A DNA stretch of 64,000 bases from Magicicada septendecula (Eukaryota > Arthropoda > Insecta > Hemiptera > Cicadidae). Below are positions 22,881-36,475 of this stretch, in pieces. The position numbers were made by a program, and so were the translations under genes. The stretch covers positions 105,333 to 169,332 of the forward strand of contig JAWRYS010001439.1 of NCBI GenBank assembly GCA_034769895.1. Direction: 5' to 3'. Position 1 is the first letter of the stretch. Each line of letters starts with the position of its first letter. Below the pieces are notes generated by a model. It did no database searches. It was not told the origin of the DNA and saw only the letters and a list, made by a program, of their open reading frames with translations.

Positions 22881-25343
22881 TTATCTGCGCAACGCATCTT
22901 GTATCCTAATGGCCGTGTCGTACAAGGGATTTGACTTGAAATTAAGTTGGTCGTTTAATATGAATCCGCCGTCTTGTGAGCTGTTCGTCTTTTTAATTTG
23001 CTTAAAGGCCTTGTACATTTCGAATTCTTCTAATGTGTCCATATATCTGCCTTTTTTGCAAAAGTGTAATGGTTTAAAGGTGGTGTCAAAATTGGTGTAG
23101 TTATGATTATTATTTACGAGGTGACGTGCAAAGTTGGATTTGAGAATGTGGGTGTCGTTTTTTGGTAAATGTTCTTGGAAGCGTTTTTTGAACGCTCTGC
23201 CGGTTTGTCCAATATAGAAGCTGTTGCAATCGTCACATTGGATTTTATAGACACCTGTCCTCTGTTTTATTGGTTTTGCAGCTTTATGGTGAAGAATTTT
23301 CTTAATGTTGTTATCAGTCCGGAAAGTTAAAGTTATATTCAATTTTCTAAAAATGTTGGTTAATGTATGGGGTAAAGTTCGGCCGTAAATAGAAGTCACG
23401 TACGTGCTGTCTCGGTTACTACTCGGTTTTATTTTCTTGTTATGTAACTTTTTCCGGTGTTTTTTGATCAAAGCATCGATCATAGAGCACGTATATCCAT
23501 TGGCCTTAGCTATGTATTTAATGGTGTTGACTTCCTCCTGAAAGTCACTGATTTCTAACGGTATGGTGAGTAATCTATGTATGAAACTGTTATAGGCGGC
23601 CATTTTTTGCGGAAGAGGGTGATGGGAATCCGCGTGTATCGTGGCGCCGGTGGTGGTAGGTTTTCTATATATTTGGTATTGGAAACTATTGTCAAACCTT
23701 GTTATTGTTAAATCGAGGAAATTAAGTTTATTTTCTATTTCAACCTCGAGGGTAAATTGTATGTTCTTGTTTATATTATTTAAATAGTTTTTTAAATTAT
23801 TGATCTGTCTTATGGTACCGTTAAAAATGATGAAGGTGTCATCTACATAACGTGTATATGATACTATCTTGTTATGCCATTTGTTTGCGCTGCTGAACAT
23901 ATGTGTGTTTTCGTAGTGGTTCAGGTATATGTCCGCCAATAATCCAGAGAGTGGGGATCCCATCGCTAAACCTTTCTTTTGTATATAGCATTTTCCATCA
24001 AATATAAAATAGTTTTGATTTAAAACAACTTCTAATAGAGCGGTTATCTAATTAATTTCATCAGGACTGCGTATGTTAGCTACAATAAGATTATACTTGA
24101 GAATATTTATTGTATCCTGGACGGGTATATTTGTATAAAGGTCTACTATGTCGAAAGATGCGATTCTGTAATTAGGTTTAATTTGGATGTTTTTCAGTTT
24201 GTCGATAAATTCAGTGCAACGTTTTGTGCTATGGTCATTCTTTAAGCTTATACTGTTCTTTATTATTTGTACTAGTTTTTTACTGATTTTGTAACTCGGA
24301 GCAGTGGTGAAGTTCACAAGCGGCCTAATTGGTACACTGGGTTTATGAATCTTTGGCAAACCAGTAAACTGGGGAGCCTCTGCATTAATAGGTTTCAATG
24401 AGTAACGTGTGGCGCTATCGAACAAGTGCGTACAACGATTAACTGTGTTATTCAGGGCTTTAACAAAAACGGCTGACGGGTCGGCATTTACCATTGTAAT
24501 ATTATTATTTTCAATGAATTGATTAACCTTTTGCGAATATTGGTTTTTGTCCATTATAACGATAGTGTTTCCCTTGTCCGCCTTTGTAATGAGTGCATCA
24601 TTGTTGGATAATTTGTCTTTGATTTGTTTTAAAATTTTAATTTCGTTCATATATTTAAAGTTTAGTTTAGGGCTATTTTTGTTCGAAAATTTATTGAGTT
24701 TGTTTTTAATCAAAGCTCGAGCCTCATTTGTAAGTTTATGTTAGGTATTGACTTTATAGCCGTTTCAGCGCAAATTATTTCATGGTATATGTGGTTTTTA
24801 TTGCTGTGGGGTATGTTGTAATTTAGACCCTTGTTAAGTACGTCCATTTCATTCTTATTAAAGTTTATCGATGGTTAGATTAGATACGCGCACATAGAAT
24901 TCGTGTTTACAGGTGACGTTATCTTCGTTTGGTTTTTGTTTACTTTTGAGAGTTCTAAGTTTCTTATCATGTTTTGTATATACACGTTGCATTACATCGT
25001 TGATGTATTTATTGCAATCATGTAATATATTGTCTAATTCTAATGCATGGACACTGTTAAGCAGCTTCAAATGGGACAAATATAATTCTTTGTTCAATTC
25101 AGTCTTTTTCCTATATAAATATCTCAACTCCTCCTTTAACCACATCACCTGTGCACGCTCTTTGATTTTTGTGGCCGTCTTGGAGTTATTGTTTATTTTG
25201 ATAGAGGCATACTTAGGTATTAAATTGTTTCTGATGCATTCTTTATTAAATTTTATATGGGAATTGGTTTTTAATAATTTAATCTTAATGTTCTGAAATT
25301 TGAATACTGTAGATGCTTGACTTGCTTCCAGTTTAATATTCAT
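22881..25343 (-). pseudogene. PLE copy 9, type X N-half with type P C-half; three pieces
   Basis: Type X marks are one extra base near codon 157, one missing base near codon 206 and a TAG in place of E432 (after PDEIN). They leave a 161-codon N-terminal piece, a 221-codon piece over KADKG to motif A (24048-24713) and a 360-codon piece with MGSPLSG, YVDD and the endonuclease (22881-23963). Type P marks in the C-half are TTTGAT, KKIKPSS and FDTTFK. Private changes are D-to-V (SAVFVK) and I-to-M (EFEMYK). RT motifs A and C are on different pieces, so no working RT is expected. Confidence 0.85.
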
Positions 25344-25663
25344 TTTTAAAGTATCCAAGTCACTGTATTAAATAATAATTGCTTATCTAATCCGTCGAGT
25401 GACTTACTTGTAATTCCGCTTGACGCGTTTCAGGGCATATGCCCCATCTTCAGAATAATTCCTCTTCACAGAACGTCAGACATTAAGATTAAAATGTAAT
25501 AAATTAAAATTAAAATCCATGGTTAAAATATTAACTCGTCAAAATATTAAAATATGCTAAATGCACAGAGGAGCACGCACTATCACAACATGAGTTCACT
25601 TCGCGTTATAGTCGGTGTACACCGCCGCGATGTTACTCGCGCACTGACTGTCTGAGTAAACTG
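25344..25663 (-). repeat. Spacer 9, 320 bp
   Basis: m2 atattaac, m3 atatgct; same states as spacers 10, 11, 12 and 15. Confidence 0.78.
25408..25464 (-). ncRNA. Hammerhead-like motif, spacer 9
   Basis: Core unchanged; predicted cut between 25422 and 25421. Confidence 0.7.
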
Positions 25664-28126
25664 TTATCTGCGCAACGCATCTTGTATCCTAATGGCCGTG
25701 TCGTACAAGGGATTTGACTTGAAGTTAAGTTGGTCGTTTAATATGAATCCGCCGTCTTGTGAGCTGTTCGTCTTTTTAATTTGTTTAAAGGCCTTGTAAA
25801 TTTCGAATTCTTCTAATGTGTCCATATATCTGCCTTTTTTGCAAAAGTGTAATGGTTTAAAGTTGGTGTCAAAATTGGTGTAGTTATGATTATTATTTAC
25901 GAGGTGACGTGCAAAGTTGGATTTGAGAATGTGGGTGTCGTTTTTTGGTAAATGTTCTTGGAAGCGTTTTTTGAACGCTCTGCCGGTTTGTCCAATATAG
26001 AAGCTGTTGCAATCGTCACATTGGATTTTATAGGCACCTGTCCTCTGTTTTATTGGTTTTGCAGCTTTATGGTGAAGAATTTTCTTAATGTTGTTATCAG
26101 TCCGGAAAGTTAAAGTTATATTCAATTTTCTAAAAATGTTGGTTAATGTATGGGGTAAAGTTCGGCCGTAAATAGAAGTCACTTACGTGCTGTCTCGGTT
26201 ACTACTCGGTTTTGTTTTCTTGTTATGTAACTTTTTCCGGTGTTTTTTTATCAAAGCATCGATCATAGAGCACGTATATCCATTGGCCTTAGCTATGTAT
26301 TTAATGGTGTTGACTTCCTCCTGAAAGTCACTGATTTCTAACGGTATGGTGAGTAATCTATGTATGAAACTGTTATAGGCGGCCATTTTTTGCGGAAGAG
26401 GGTGATGGGAATCCGCGTGTATCGTGACGTCGGTGGTGGTAGGTTTTCTATATATTTGGTATTGGAAACTATTGTCAAACCTTGTTATTGTTAAATCGAG
26501 GAAATTAAGTTTATTTTCTATTTCAACCTCGAGGGTAAATTGTATGTTCTTGTTTATATTATTTAAATAGTTTTTTAAATTATTGATCTGTCTTATGGTA
26601 CCGTTAAAAATGATGAAGGTGTCATCTACATAACGTGTATATGATACTATCTTGTTATGCCATTTGTTTGCGCTGCTGAACATATGTGTGTTTTCGTAGT
26701 GGTTCAGGTATATGTCCGCCAATAATCCAGAGAGTGGGGATCCCATCGCTAAACCTTTCTTTTGTATATAGCATTTTCCATCAAATATAAAATAGTTTTG
26801 ATTTAAAACAACTTCTAATAGAGCGGTTATCTAATTAATTTCATCAGGACTGCGTATGTTAGCTACAATAAGATTATACTTGAGAATATTTATTGTATCC
26901 TGGACGGGTATATTTGTATAAAGGTCTACTATGTCGAAAGATGCGATTCTGTAATTAGGTTTAATTTGGATGTTTTTCAGTTTGTCGATAAATTCAGTGC
27001 AACGTTTTGTGCTATGGTCATTCTTTAAGCTTATACTGTTCTTTATTATTTGTACTAGTTTTTTACTGATTTTGTAACTCGGAGCAGTGGTGAAGTTCAC
27101 AAGCGGCCTAATTGGTACACTGGGTTTATGAATCTTTGGCAAACCAGTAAACTGGGGAGCCTCTGCATTAATAGGTTTCAATGAGTAACGTGTGGCGCTA
27201 TCGAACAAGTGCGTACAACGATTAACTGTGTTATTCAGGGCTTTAACAAAATCGGCTGACGGGTCGGCATTTACCATTGTAATATTATTATTTTCAATGA
27301 ATTGATTAACCTTTTGCGAATATTGGTTTTTGTCCATTATAACGATAGTGTTTCCCTTGTCCGCCTTTGTAATGAGTGCATCATTGTTGGATAATTTGTC
27401 TTTGATTTGTTTTAAAATTTTAATTTCGTTCATATATTTAAAGTTTAGTTTAGGGCTATTTTTGTTCGAAAATTTATTGAGTTTGTTTTTAATCAAAGCT
27501 CGAGCCTCATTTGTAAGTTTATGTTAGGTATTGACTTTATAGCCGTTTCAGCGCAAATTATTTCATGGTATATGTGGTTTTTATTGCTGTGGGGTATGTT
27601 GTAATTTAGACCCTTGTTAAGTACGTCCATTTCATTCTTATTAAAGTTTATCGATGGTTAGATTAGATACGCGCACATAGAATTCGTGTTTACAGGTGAC
27701 GTTATCTTCGTTTGGTTTTTGTTTACTTTTGAGAGTTCTAAGTTTCTTATCATGTTTTGTATATACACGTTGCATTACATCGTTGATGTATTTATTGCAA
27801 TCATGTAATATATTGTCTAATTCTAATGCATGGACACTGTTAAGCAGCTTCAAATGGGACAAATATAATTCTTTGTTCAATTCAGTCTTTTTCCTATATA
27901 AATATCTCAACTCCTCCTTTAACCACATCACCTGTGCACGCTCTTTGATTTTTGTGGCCGTCTTGGAGTTATTGTTTATTTTGATAGAGGCATACTTAGG
28001 TATTAAATTGTTTCTGATGCATTCTTTATTAAATTTTATATGGGAATTGGTTTTTAATAATTTAATCTTAATGTTCTGAAATTTGAATACTGTAGATGCT
28101 TGACTTGCTTCCAGTTTAATATTCAT
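25664..28126 (-). pseudogene. PLE copy 10, type X N-half with type Q C-half; four pieces
   Basis: It has the three type X breaks plus the type Q break, a TAA in place of Y648 in the linker between RT and endonuclease. Type Q marks are TDVTI and GAYK, the latter changing the middle residue of the GIY strand. The endonuclease sits on a separate 172-codon piece (25664-26182). By translation, copy 10 is identical to copy 12, which lies 5566 bp further right. Confidence 0.85.
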
Positions 28127-28446
28127 TTTTAAAGTATCCAAGTCACTGTATTAAATAATAATTGCTTATCTAATCCGTCGAGTGACTTACTTGTAATTCC
28201 GCTTGACGCGTTTCAGGGCATATGCCCCATCTTCAGAATAATTCCTCTTCACAGAACGTCAGACATTAAGATTAAAATGTAATAAATTAAAATTAAAATC
28301 CATGGTTAAAATATTAACTCGTCAAAATATTAAAATATGCTAAATGCACAGAGGAGCACGCACTATCACAACATGAGTTCACTTCGCGTTATAGTCGGTG
28401 TACACCGCCGCGATGTTACTCGCGCACTGACTGTCTGAGTAAACTG
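28127..28446 (-). repeat. Spacer 10, 320 bp
   Basis: m2 atattaac, m3 atatgct; inside the first copy of the duplicated two-monomer block. Confidence 0.78.
28191..28247 (-). ncRNA. Hammerhead-like motif, spacer 10
   Basis: Core unchanged; predicted cut between 28205 and 28204. Confidence 0.7.
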
Positions 28447-30909
28447 TTATCTGCGCAACGCATCTTGTATCCTAATGGCCGTGTCGTACAAGGGATTTGA
28501 CTTGAAGTTAAGTTGGTCGTTTAATATGAATCCGCCGTCTTGTGAGCTGTTCGTCTTTTTAATTTGTTTAAAGGCCTTGTAAATTTCGAATTCTTCTAAT
28601 GTGTCCATATATCTGCCTTTTTTGCAAAAGTGTAATGGTTTAAAGTTGGTGTCAAAATTGGTGTAGTTATGATTATTATTTACGAGGTGACGTGCAAAGT
28701 TGGATTTGAGAATGTGGGTGTCGTTTTTTGGTAAATGTTCTTGGAAGCGTTTTTTGAACGCTCTGCCGGTTTGTCCAATATAGAAGCTGTTGCAATCGTC
28801 ACATTGGATTTTATAGGCACCTGTCCTCTGTTTTATTGGTTTTGCAGCTTTATGGTGAAGAATTTTCTTAATGTTGTTATCAGTCCGGAAAGTTAAAGTT
28901 ATATTCAATTTTCTAAAAATGTTGGTTAATGTATGGGGTAAAGTTCGGCCGTAAATAGAAGTCACTTACGTGCTGTCTCGGTTACTACTCGGTTTTGTTT
29001 TCTTGTTATGTAACTTTTTCCGGTGTTTTTTTATCAAAGCATCGATCATAGAGCACGTATATCCATTGGCCTTAGCTATGTATTTAATGGTGTTGACTTC
29101 CTCCTGAAAGTCACTGATTTCTAACGGTATGGTGAGTAATCTATGTATGAAACTGTTATAGGCGGCCATTTTTTGCGGAAGAGGGTGATGGGAATCCGCG
29201 TGTATCGTGACGTCGGTGGTGGTAGGTTTTCTATATATTTGGTATTGGAAACTATTGTCATACCTTGTTATTGTTAAATCGAGGAAATTAAGTTTATTTT
29301 CTATTTCAACCTCGAGGGTAAATTGTATGTTCTTGTTTATATTATTTAAATAGTTTTTTAAATTATTGATCTGTCTTATGGTACCGTTAAAAATGATGAA
29401 GGTGTCATCTACATAACGTGTATATGATACTATCTTGTTATGCCATTTGTTTGCGCTGCTGAACATATGTGTGTTTTCGTAGTGGTTCAGGTATAAGTCC
29501 GCCAATAATCCAGAGAGTGGGGATCCCATCGCTAAACCTTTCTTTTGTATATAGTATTTTCCATCAAATATAAAATAGTTTTGATTTAAAACAACTTCCA
29601 ATAGAACGGTTATCTCATTAATTTCATCAGGACTGCGTATGTTAGCTACAATAAGATTATACTTGAGAATATTTATTGTATCCTGGACGGGTATATTTGT
29701 ATAAAGGTCTACTATGTCGAAAGATGCGATTCTGTAATTAGGTTTAATTTGGATGTTTTTCAGTTTGTCGATAAATTCAGTGCAACGTTTTGTGCTATGG
29801 TCATTCTTTAAGCTTATACTGTTCTTTATTATTTGTACTAGTTTTTTACTGATTTTGTAACTCGGAGCAGTGGTGAAGTTCACAAGCGGCCTAATTGGTA
29901 CACTGGGTTTATGAATCTTTGGCAAACCAGTAAACTGGGGAGCCTCTGCATTAATAGGTTTCAATGAGTAACGTGTGGCGCTATCGAACAAGTGCGTACA
30001 ACGATTAACTGTGTTATTCAGGGCTTTAACGAAATCGGCTGACGGGTCGGCATTTAACATTGTAACATGATTATTTTCAATGAATTGATTAACCTTTTGC
30101 GAATATTGGTTTTTGTCCATTATAACGATAGTGTTTCCCTTGTCCGCCTTTGTAATGAGTGCATCATTGTTGGATAATTTGTCTTTGATTTGTTTTAAAA
30201 TTTTAATTTCGTTCATATATTTAAAGTTTAGTTTAGGGCTTTTTTTGTTCGAAAATTTATTGAGTTTGTTTTTAATCAAAGCTCGAGCCTCATTTTGTAA
30301 GTTTATGTTAGGTATTGACTTTATAGCCGTTTCAGCGCAAATTATTTCATGGTATATGTGGTTTTTATTGCTGTGGGGTATGTTGTAATTTAGACCCTTG
30401 TTAAGTACGTCCATTTCATTCTTATTAAAGTTTATCGATGTTAGATTAGATACGCGCACATAGAATTCGTGTTTACAGGTGACGTTATCTTCGTTTGGTT
30501 TTTGTTTACTTTTGAGAGTTCTAAGTTTCTTATCATGTTTTGTATATACACGTTGCATTACATCGTTGATGTATTTATTGCAATCATGTAATATATTGTA
30601 TAATTGTAATGCATGGACACTGTTAAGCAGCTTCAAATGGGACAAATATAATTCTTTGTTCAATTCAGTCTTTTTCCTATATAAATATCTCAACTCCTCC
30701 TTTAACCACATCACCTGTGCACGCTCTTTGATTTTTGTGGCCGTCTTGGAGTTATTGTTTATTTTGATAGAGGCATACTTAGGTATTAAATTGTTTCTGA
30801 TGCATTCTTTATTAAATTTTATATGGGAATTGGTTTTTAATAATTTAATCTTAATGTTCTGAAATTTGAATACTGTAGATGCTTGACTTGCTTCCAGTTT
30901 AATATTCAT
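28447..30909 (-). pseudogene. PLE copy 11, type Y N-half with type Q C-half: RT open, endonuclease separated
   Basis: From its ATG the frame is open for 647 codons and covers the complete RT; a TAA at codon 648 then separates it from the endonuclease piece (28447-28965). Type Y marks are LYN near residue 104, HVTML, VLLEVV and LADLYL. RYDNS in place of RFDNS is shared only with copy 13. If expressed it would give an endonuclease-less RT by a lesion independent of that in class A. Confidence 0.86.
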
Positions 30910-31229
30910 TTTTAAAGTATCCAAGTCACTGTATTAAATAATAATTGCTTATCTAATCCGTCGAGTGACTTACTTGTAATTCCGCTTGACGCGTTTCAGG
31001 GCATATGCCCCATCTTCAGAATAATTCCTCTTCACAGAACGTCAGACATTAAGATTAAAATGTAATAAATTAAAATTAAAATCCATGGTTAAAATATTAA
31101 CTCGTCAAAATATTAAAATATGCTAAATGCACAGAGGAGCACGCACTATCACAACATGAGTTCACTTCGCGTTATAGTCGGTGTACACCGCCGCGATGTT
31201 ACTCGCGCACTGACTGTCTGAGTAAACTG
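30910..31229 (-). repeat. Spacer 11, 320 bp
   Basis: m2 atattaac, m3 atatgct. It differs here from spacer 13, its counterpart in the second block. Confidence 0.78.
30974..31030 (-). ncRNA. Hammerhead-like motif, spacer 11
   Basis: Core unchanged; predicted cut between 30988 and 30987. Confidence 0.7.
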
Positions 31230-33692
31230 TTATCTGCGCAACGCATCTTGTATCCTAATGGCCGTGTCGTACAAGGGATTTGACTTGAAGTTAAGTTGGT
31301 CGTTTAATATGAATCCGCCGTCTTGTGAGCTGTTCGTCTTTTTAATTTGTTTAAAGGCCTTGTAAATTTCGAATTCTTCTAATGTGTCCATATATCTGCC
31401 TTTTTTGCAAAAGTGTAATGGTTTAAAGTTGGTGTCAAAATTGGTGTAGTTATGATTATTATTTACGAGGTGACGTGCAAAGTTGGATTTGAGAATGTGG
31501 GTGTCGTTTTTTGGTAAATGTTCTTGGAAGCGTTTTTTGAACGCTCTGCCGGTTTGTCCAATATAGAAGCTGTTGCAATCGTCACATTGGATTTTATAGG
31601 CACCTGTCCTCTGTTTTATTGGTTTTGCAGCTTTATGGTGAAGAATTTTCTTAATGTTGTTATCAGTCCGGAAAGTTAAAGTTATATTCAATTTTCTAAA
31701 AATGTTGGTTAATGTATGGGGTAAAGTTCGGCCGTAAATAGAAGTCACTTACGTGCTGTCTCGGTTACTACTCGGTTTTGTTTTCTTGTTATGTAACTTT
31801 TTCCGGTGTTTTTTTATCAAAGCATCGATCATAGAGCACGTATATCCATTGGCCTTAGCTATGTATTTAATGGTGTTGACTTCCTCCTGAAAGTCACTGA
31901 TTTCTAACGGTATGGTGAGTAATCTATGTATGAAACTGTTATAGGCGGCCATTTTTTGCGGAAGAGGGTGATGGGAATCCGCGTGTATCGTGACGTCGGT
32001 GGTGGTAGGTTTTCTATATATTTGGTATTGGAAACTATTGTCAAACCTTGTTATTGTTAAATCGAGGAAATTAAGTTTATTTTCTATTTCAACCTCGAGG
32101 GTAAATTGTATGTTCTTGTTTATATTATTTAAATAGTTTTTTAAATTATTGATCTGTCTTATGGTACCGTTAAAAATGATGAAGGTGTCATCTACATAAC
32201 GTGTATATGATACTATCTTGTTATGCCATTTGTTTGCGCTGCTGAACATATGTGTGTTTTCGTAGTGGTTCAGGTATATGTCCGCCAATAATCCAGAGAG
32301 TGGGGATCCCATCGCTAAACCTTTCTTTTGTATATAGCATTTTCCATCAAATATAAAATAGTTTTGATTTAAAACAACTTCTAATAGAGCGGTTATCTAA
32401 TTAATTTCATCAGGACTGCGTATGTTAGCTACAATAAGATTATACTTGAGAATATTTATTGTATCCTGGACGGGTATATTTGTATAAAGGTCTACTATGT
32501 CGAAAGATGCGATTCTGTAATTAGGTTTAATTTGGATGTTTTTCAGTTTGTCGATAAATTCAGTGCAACGTTTTGTGCTATGGTCATTCTTTAAGCTTAT
32601 ACTGTTCTTTATTATTTGTACTAGTTTTTTACTGATTTTGTAACTCGGAGCAGTGGTGAAGTTCACAAGCGGCCTAATTGGTACACTGGGTTTATGAATC
32701 TTTGGCAAACCAGTAAACTGGGGAGCCTCTGCATTAATAGGTTTCAATGAGTAACGTGTGGCGCTATCGAACAAGTGCGTACAACGATTAACTGTGTTAT
32801 TCAGGGCTTTAACAAAATCGGCTGACGGGTCGGCATTTACCATTGTAATATTATTATTTTCAATGAATTGATTAACCTTTTGCGAATATTGGTTTTTGTC
32901 CATTATAACGATAGTGTTTCCCTTGTCCGCCTTTGTAATGAGTGCATCATTGTTGGATAATTTGTCTTTGATTTGTTTTAAAATTTTAATTTCGTTCATA
33001 TATTTAAAGTTTAGTTTAGGGCTATTTTTGTTCGAAAATTTATTGAGTTTGTTTTTAATCAAAGCTCGAGCCTCATTTGTAAGTTTATGTTAGGTATTGA
33101 CTTTATAGCCGTTTCAGCGCAAATTATTTCATGGTATATGTGGTTTTTATTGCTGTGGGGTATGTTGTAATTTAGACCCTTGTTAAGTACGTCCATTTCA
33201 TTCTTATTAAAGTTTATCGATGGTTAGATTAGATACGCGCACATAGAATTCGTGTTTACAGGTGACGTTATCTTCGTTTGGTTTTTGTTTACTTTTGAGA
33301 GTTCTAAGTTTCTTATCATGTTTTGTATATACACGTTGCATTACATCGTTGATGTATTTATTGCAATCATGTAATATATTGTCTAATTCTAATGCATGGA
33401 CACTGTTAAGCAGCTTCAAATGGGACAAATATAATTCTTTGTTCAATTCAGTCTTTTTCCTATATAAATATCTCAACTCCTCCTTTAACCACATCACCTG
33501 TGCACGCTCTTTGATTTTTGTGGCCGTCTTGGAGTTATTGTTTATTTTGATAGAGGCATACTTAGGTATTAAATTGTTTCTGATGCATTCTTTATTAAAT
33601 TTTATATGGGAATTGGTTTTTAATAATTTAATCTTAATGTTCTGAAATTTGAATACTGTAGATGCTTGACTTGCTTCCAGTTTAATATTCAT
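31230..33692 (-). pseudogene. PLE copy 12, type X/Q; four pieces, twin of copy 10
   Basis: All four pieces (31230-31748, 31749-32312, 32397-33062 and the N-terminal piece 33207-33692) translate identically to those of copy 10, 5566 bp to the left. This makes it the left half of the second copy of a duplicated two-monomer block. Confidence 0.86.
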
Positions 33693-34012
33693 TTTTAAAG
33701 TATCCAAGTCACTGTATTAAATAATAATTGCTTATCTAATCCGTCGAGTGACTTACTTGTAATTCCGCTTGACGCGTTTCAGGGCATATGCCCCATCTTC
33801 AGAATAATTCCTCTTCACAGAACGTCAGACATTAAGATTAAAATGTAATAAATTAAAATTAAAATCCATGGTTAAAATATTAACTCGTCAAAATATTAAA
33901 ATATGCTAAATGCACAGAGGAGCACGCACTATCACAACATGAGTTCACTTCGCGTTATAGTCGGTGTACACCGCCGCGATGTTACTCGCGCACTGACTGT
34001 CTGAGTAAACTG
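33693..34012 (-). repeat. Spacer 12, 320 bp
   Basis: m2 atattaac, m3 atatgct; the counterpart of spacer 10. Confidence 0.78.
33757..33813 (-). ncRNA. Hammerhead-like motif, spacer 12
   Basis: Core unchanged; predicted cut between 33771 and 33770. Confidence 0.7.
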
Positions 34013-36475
34013 TTATCTGCGCAACGCATCTTGTATCCTAATGGCCGTGTCGTACAAGGGATTTGACTTGAAGTTAAGTTGGTCGTTTAATATGAATCCG
34101 CCGTCTTGTGAGCTGTTCGTCTTTTTAATTTGTTTAAAGGCCTTGTAAATTTCGAATTCTTCTAATGTGTCCATATATCTGCCTTTTTTGCAAAAGTGTA
34201 ATGGTTTAAAGTTGGTGTCAAAATTGGTGTAGTTATGATTATTATTTACGAGGTGACGTGCAAAGTTGGATTTGAGAATGTGGGTGTCGTTTTTTGGTAA
34301 ATGTTCTTGGAAGCGTTTTTTGAACGCTCTGCCGGTTTGTCCAATATAGAAGCTGTTGCAATCGTCACATTGGATTTTATAGGCACCTGTCCTCTGTTTT
34401 ATTGGTTTTGCAGCTTTATGGTGAAGAATTTTCTTAATGTTGTTATCAGTCCGGAAAGTTAAAGTTATATTCAATTTTCTAAAAATGTTGGTTAATGTAT
34501 GGGGTAAAGTTCGGCCGTAAATAGAAGTCACTTACGTGCTGTCTCGGTTACTACTCGGTTTTGTTTTCTTGTTATGTAACTTTTTCCGGTGTTTTTTTAT
34601 CAAAGCATCGATCATAGAGCACGTATATCCATTGGCCTTAGCTATGTATTTAATGGTGTTGACTTCCTCCTGAAAGTCACTGATTTCTAACGGTATGGTG
34701 AGTAATCTATGTATGAAACTGTTATAGGCGGCCATTTTTTGCGGAAGAGGGTGATGGGAATCCGCGTGTATCGTGACGTCGGTGGTGGTAGGTTTTCTAT
34801 ATATTTGGTATTGGAAACTATTGTCATACCTTGTTATTGTTAAATCGAGGAAATTAAGTTTATTTTCTATTTCAACCTCGAGGGTAAATTGTATGTTCTT
34901 GTTTATATTATTTAAATAGTTTTTTAAATTATTGATCTGTCTTATGGTACCGTTAAAAATGATGAAGGTGTCATCTACATAACGTGTATATGATACTATC
35001 TTGTTATGCCATTTGTTTGCGCTGCTGAACATATGTGTGTTTTCGTAGTGGTTCAGGTATAAGTCCGCCAATAATCCAGAGAGTGGGGATCCCATCGCTA
35101 AACCTTTCTTTTGTATATAGTATTTTCCATCAAATATAAAATAGTTTTGATTTAAAACAACTTCCAATAGAACGGTTATCTCATTAATTTCATCAGGACT
35201 GCGTATGTTAGCTACAATAAGATTATACTTGAGAATATTTATTGTATCCTGGACGGGTATATTTGTATAAAGGTCTACTATGTCGAAAGATGCGATTCTG
35301 TAATTAGGTTTAATTTGGATGTTTTTCAGTTTGTCGATAAATTCAGTGCAACGTTTTGTGCTATGGTCATTCTTTAAGCTTATACTGTTCTTTATTATTT
35401 GTACTAGTTTTTTACTGATTTTGTAACTCGGAGCAGTGGTGAAGTTCACAAGCGGCCTAATTGGTACACTGGGTTTATGAATCTTTGGCAAACCAGTAAA
35501 CTGGGGAGCCTCTGCATTAATAGGTTTCAATGAGTAACGTGTGGCGCTATCGAACAAGTGCGTACAACGATTAACTGTGTTATTCAGGGCTTTAACGAAA
35601 TCGGCTGACGGGTCGGCATTTAACATTGTAACATGATTATTTTCAATGAATTGATTAACCTTTTGCGAATATTGGTTTTTGTCCATTATAACGATAGTGT
35701 TTCCCTTGTCCGCCTTTGTAATGAGTGCATCATTGTTGGATAATTTGTCTTTGATTTGTTTTAAAATTTTAATTTCGTTCATATATTTAAAGTTTAGTTT
35801 AGGGCTTTTTTTGTTCGAAAATTTATTGAGTTTGTTTTTAATCAAAGCTCGAGCCTCATTTTGTAAGTTTATGTTAGGTATTGACTTTATAGCCGTTTCA
35901 GCGCAAATTATTTCATGGTATATGTGGTTTTTATTGCTGTGGGGTATGTTGTAATTTAGACCCTTGTTAAGTACGTCCATTTCATTCTTATTAAAGTTTA
36001 TCGATGTTAGATTAGATACGCGCACATAGAATTCGTGTTTACAGGTGACGTTATCTTCGTTTGGTTTTTGTTTACTTTTGAGAGTTCTAAGTTTCTTATC
36101 ATGTTTTGTATATACACGTTGCATTACATCGTTGATGTATTTATTGCAATCATGTAATATATTGTATAATTGTAATGCATGGACACTGTTAAGCAGCTTC
36201 AAATGGGACAAATATAATTCTTTGTTCAATTCAGTCTTTTTCCTATATAAATATCTCAACTCCTCCTTTAACCACATCACCTGTGCACGCTCTTTGATTT
36301 TTGTGGCCGTCTTGGAGTTATTGTTTATTTTGATAGAGGCATACTTAGGTATTAAATTGTTTCTGATGCATTCTTTATTAAATTTTATATGGGAATTGGT
36401 TTTTAATAATTTAATCTTAATGTTCTGAAATTTGAATACTGTAGATGCTTGACTTGCTTCCAGTTTAATATTCAT
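34013..36475 (-). pseudogene. PLE copy 13, type Y/Q: RT open, endonuclease separated; twin of copy 11
   Basis: The 647-codon RT frame ends at the codon-648 TAA as in copy 11 and shares its RYDNS mark. The endonuclease piece is 34013-34531. It differs from copy 11 just above the ATG (TAT instead of GAT one codon after the upstream TTG) and in the following spacer, so the duplicated block ends at about that point. Confidence 0.86.
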
